Positions 13,279 to 14,369 of a stretch of 14,369 nucleotides of DNA are shown one piece after another. The notes below the pieces were generated by a model. That model searched no databases, was not told the DNA's origin, and saw only the letters and a list, made by a program, of their open reading frames with translations. How positions within the stretch are numbered: the stretch's first letter is position 1; the number at the start of each line of letters is the position of its first letter. The translations under genes and the position numbers were made by a program. Source of the stretch: Candidatus Babeliales bacterium (GTDB lineage Bacteria > Babelota > Babeliae > Babelales > JACPOV01); assembly GCA_020050475.1 (NCBI GenBank), contig JAGVKP010000050.1, positions 1-14,369 on the forward strand, in the 5' to 3' direction.

Positions 13279-14369
13279 TCAGAATGAGCTTTTTTAACTG
13301 CCTTGATTATGGCTGCCGCATCAATCGCTGCCGCGGCTAGAAGTTCTTCCGGCTTACCTGAATGCGGTAATTTTTTTACCGCCAGCAGCTGGCACTTAAC
13401 GTTCGTATCTTTCAGTTCGTTGAGTACCGCTTCACCAAGTCCACCCGCTTCATAATGATCTTCCACGGTGATCACCGCACCGGCTTTGAGTGCATGGTGC
13501 CTAATAGTAACCCCATCAAGCGGTTTTACACTATAAGCATCTATGACGGTACACCAAATACCCTCATTTTTAATCAGTTCGTACGCTTTCAGCGCTTCAA
13601 AAACGGTAATGCCAGCGGCGATGATGCAAACCGTGTCCTGTTTACTTTCACGAAGCACCCGCGATCCACCGATTTTAAATTCGTCCGTCGGCTCATAAAT
13701 AATCGGCGTCTCGGCACGCGTGGTGCGTAAATAGGATATTCCTTCGCGATAATTTGCCATCAACTCAACCAGTTTCCAGGTGCTCACCGCATCGCACGGG
13801 TAAAGAACTATTGAACCGGGCAATGAGCGAAAGATGGCGATATCTTCAAGGCCCATTTGCGATGGCCCATCCTGCCCAATTGAAACTCCTGCATGAGATC
13901 CGACACAACACAACGAAGAGCGACCAATAGCAGCCATGCGTAGCTGATCAAACGCGCGGGAAAAAAAGGCACCAAAGGTTGAGACAAAGGGCAGTGCACC
14001 GCGCTTTGCAGCACCAACTGCCATACCGACCATATTCTGTTCAGCAATAAAACATTGCACAAAGCGATCGGGAAACTCATCGGCAAAAAATTCAGCATAC
14101 GTGGAATTTTTTACTTCGGCATCAAAACTCATAACGGCTGAAGATTTTTTTCCAGCCGCACAAAGCGCCAACCCAAAAGCTTTGCGCGTTGCCATTTTGG
14201 TATCTTTTGGGAATGTAGGATCAGTCAGATTAAGCAACGGTATCGTAGGCTTTTTTGCAAGCGGCACCGGTCGCGGCTGCCACTGAGGCACATTATACTC
14301 TACTGAAGCAAACCGTTTTTTAAGCTCAGCTAAAATGGCTGGTAATTCATTTTTTGAAAATGCGCGGCC
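13260..14369 (-). CDS. tkt: Transketolase, C-terminal part (5' end outside window)
   Basis: Transketolase moves two-carbon ketol units between sugar phosphates in the non-oxidative pentose phosphate pathway, using thiamine diphosphate. The frame is open to the window edge, giving 369 residues; a GTG at 14291 is not the start, since GRAFSKNEL at the edge matches the linker after the first domain. The pyrimidine-binding domain begins near residue 59 (MATRKAFGLAL). It contains FIAEQNMVGMAVG (107-119) with the conserved catalytic Glu (E110), STFGAFFSRAFDQLRMAAI (130-148) and GSHAGVSIGQDGPSQMGLED (157-176). The C-terminal domain follows, with TVEDHYEAGGLGEAV (301-315) and PHSGKPEELL (335-344). From memory it is closer to the animal-type transketolase class ([25 protein letters not shown] in human) than to the E. 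coli type. The thiamine-diphosphate-binding N-terminal domain lies beyond the edge. The gene has its own terminator. Confidence 0.95.
   Translation of the reverse strand, partial: GRAFSKNELPAILAELKKRFASVEYNVPQWQPRPVPLAKKPTIPLLNLTDPTFPKDTKMATRKAFGLALCAAGKKSSAVMSFDAEVKNSTYAEFFADEFPDRFVQCFIAEQNMVGMAVGAAKRGALPFVSTFGAFFSRAFDQLRMAAIGRSSLCCVGSHAGVSIGQDGPSQMGLEDIAIFRSLPGSIVLYPCDAVSTWKLVELMANYREGISYLRTTRAETPIIYEPTDEFKIGGSRVLRESKQDTVCIIAAGITVFEALKAYELIKNEGIWCTVIDAYSVKPLDGVTIRHHALKAGAVITVEDHYEAGGLGEAVLNELKDTNVKCQLLAVKKLPHSGKPEELLAAAAIDAAAIIKAVKKAHSEQKEAK

Noticed and set aside
14289..14291. GTG at 14291 as start of a separate C-terminal transketolase subunit
   Set aside because: The frame stays open to the window edge and the upstream residues match the inter-domain linker of full-length transketolase.
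1..14369. CRISPR array, tRNA or rRNA gene, insertion sequence or integrase
   Set aside because: No regularly spaced repeats, no tRNA T-loop-like GGTTCGAATCC pattern, no rRNA segment and no transposase or recombinase motif were seen on either strand.

Overview
The window looks like part of a compact genome from a host-associated bacterium. It has housekeeping genes at both edges (3' part of mnmG, 3' part of a transketolase gene), an amino-acid permease, and between them a run of proteins that nearly all begin with a signal peptide or lipoprotein signal and match no family I can name. One pair carries an apparent Skp1/elongin-C/BTB-like domain followed by a beta-propeller, which is a eukaryote-like architecture. 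This profile fits Candidatus Dependentiae (TM6) or a similar obligate intracellular lineage. That assignment is inference; no rRNA or other decisive marker is present. The standard bacterial code fits: TAA, TAG and TGA all act as stops, with ATG and some GTG starts.

Layout. 1-906 (+) is the C-terminal half of MnmG; its stop overlaps by 8 bases a gene for an exported, repeat-containing protein (899-1798, +). A convergent amino-acid permease (1776-3056, -) follows. A strong-looking promoter (TTGACA, 17 bases, TATAGT) at 3160-3188 starts a long rightward run: a two-helix exported membrane protein (3231-3947), a 90-residue exported protein (3947-4219), a 647-residue exported two-domain protein with a TIM-barrel-like half (4297-6240), and two tandem 699-residue paralogues (6237-8336 and 8362-10461). 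A weak hairpin plus T-tract right after 10461 may end this run. The 474-base interval up to 10936 holds two short ORFs with good Shine-Dalgarno sequences, a possible promoter and a GC-rich hairpin. Next comes a lipoprotein with an alpha/beta-hydrolase (lipase-like) fold (10936-11874, +).

The right end is leftward: a small lipoprotein with a charged helical core and C-terminal membrane helix (11871-12431), an exported helical protein (12546-13193), and transketolase (13260-14369, open at the window edge), the last with a good intrinsic terminator overlapping its stop codon.

Working together. The permease fits import of amino acids from a rich environment. The exported proteins (putative glycoside-hydrolase-like enzyme, lipase-like lipoprotein, Skp1/BTB-propeller pair) look like an envelope or host-interface set. 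The paralogue pair is the best candidate for something new: if it leaves the bacterial cell it could engage host cullin-type ubiquitin ligases, but the sequence alone does not show that.
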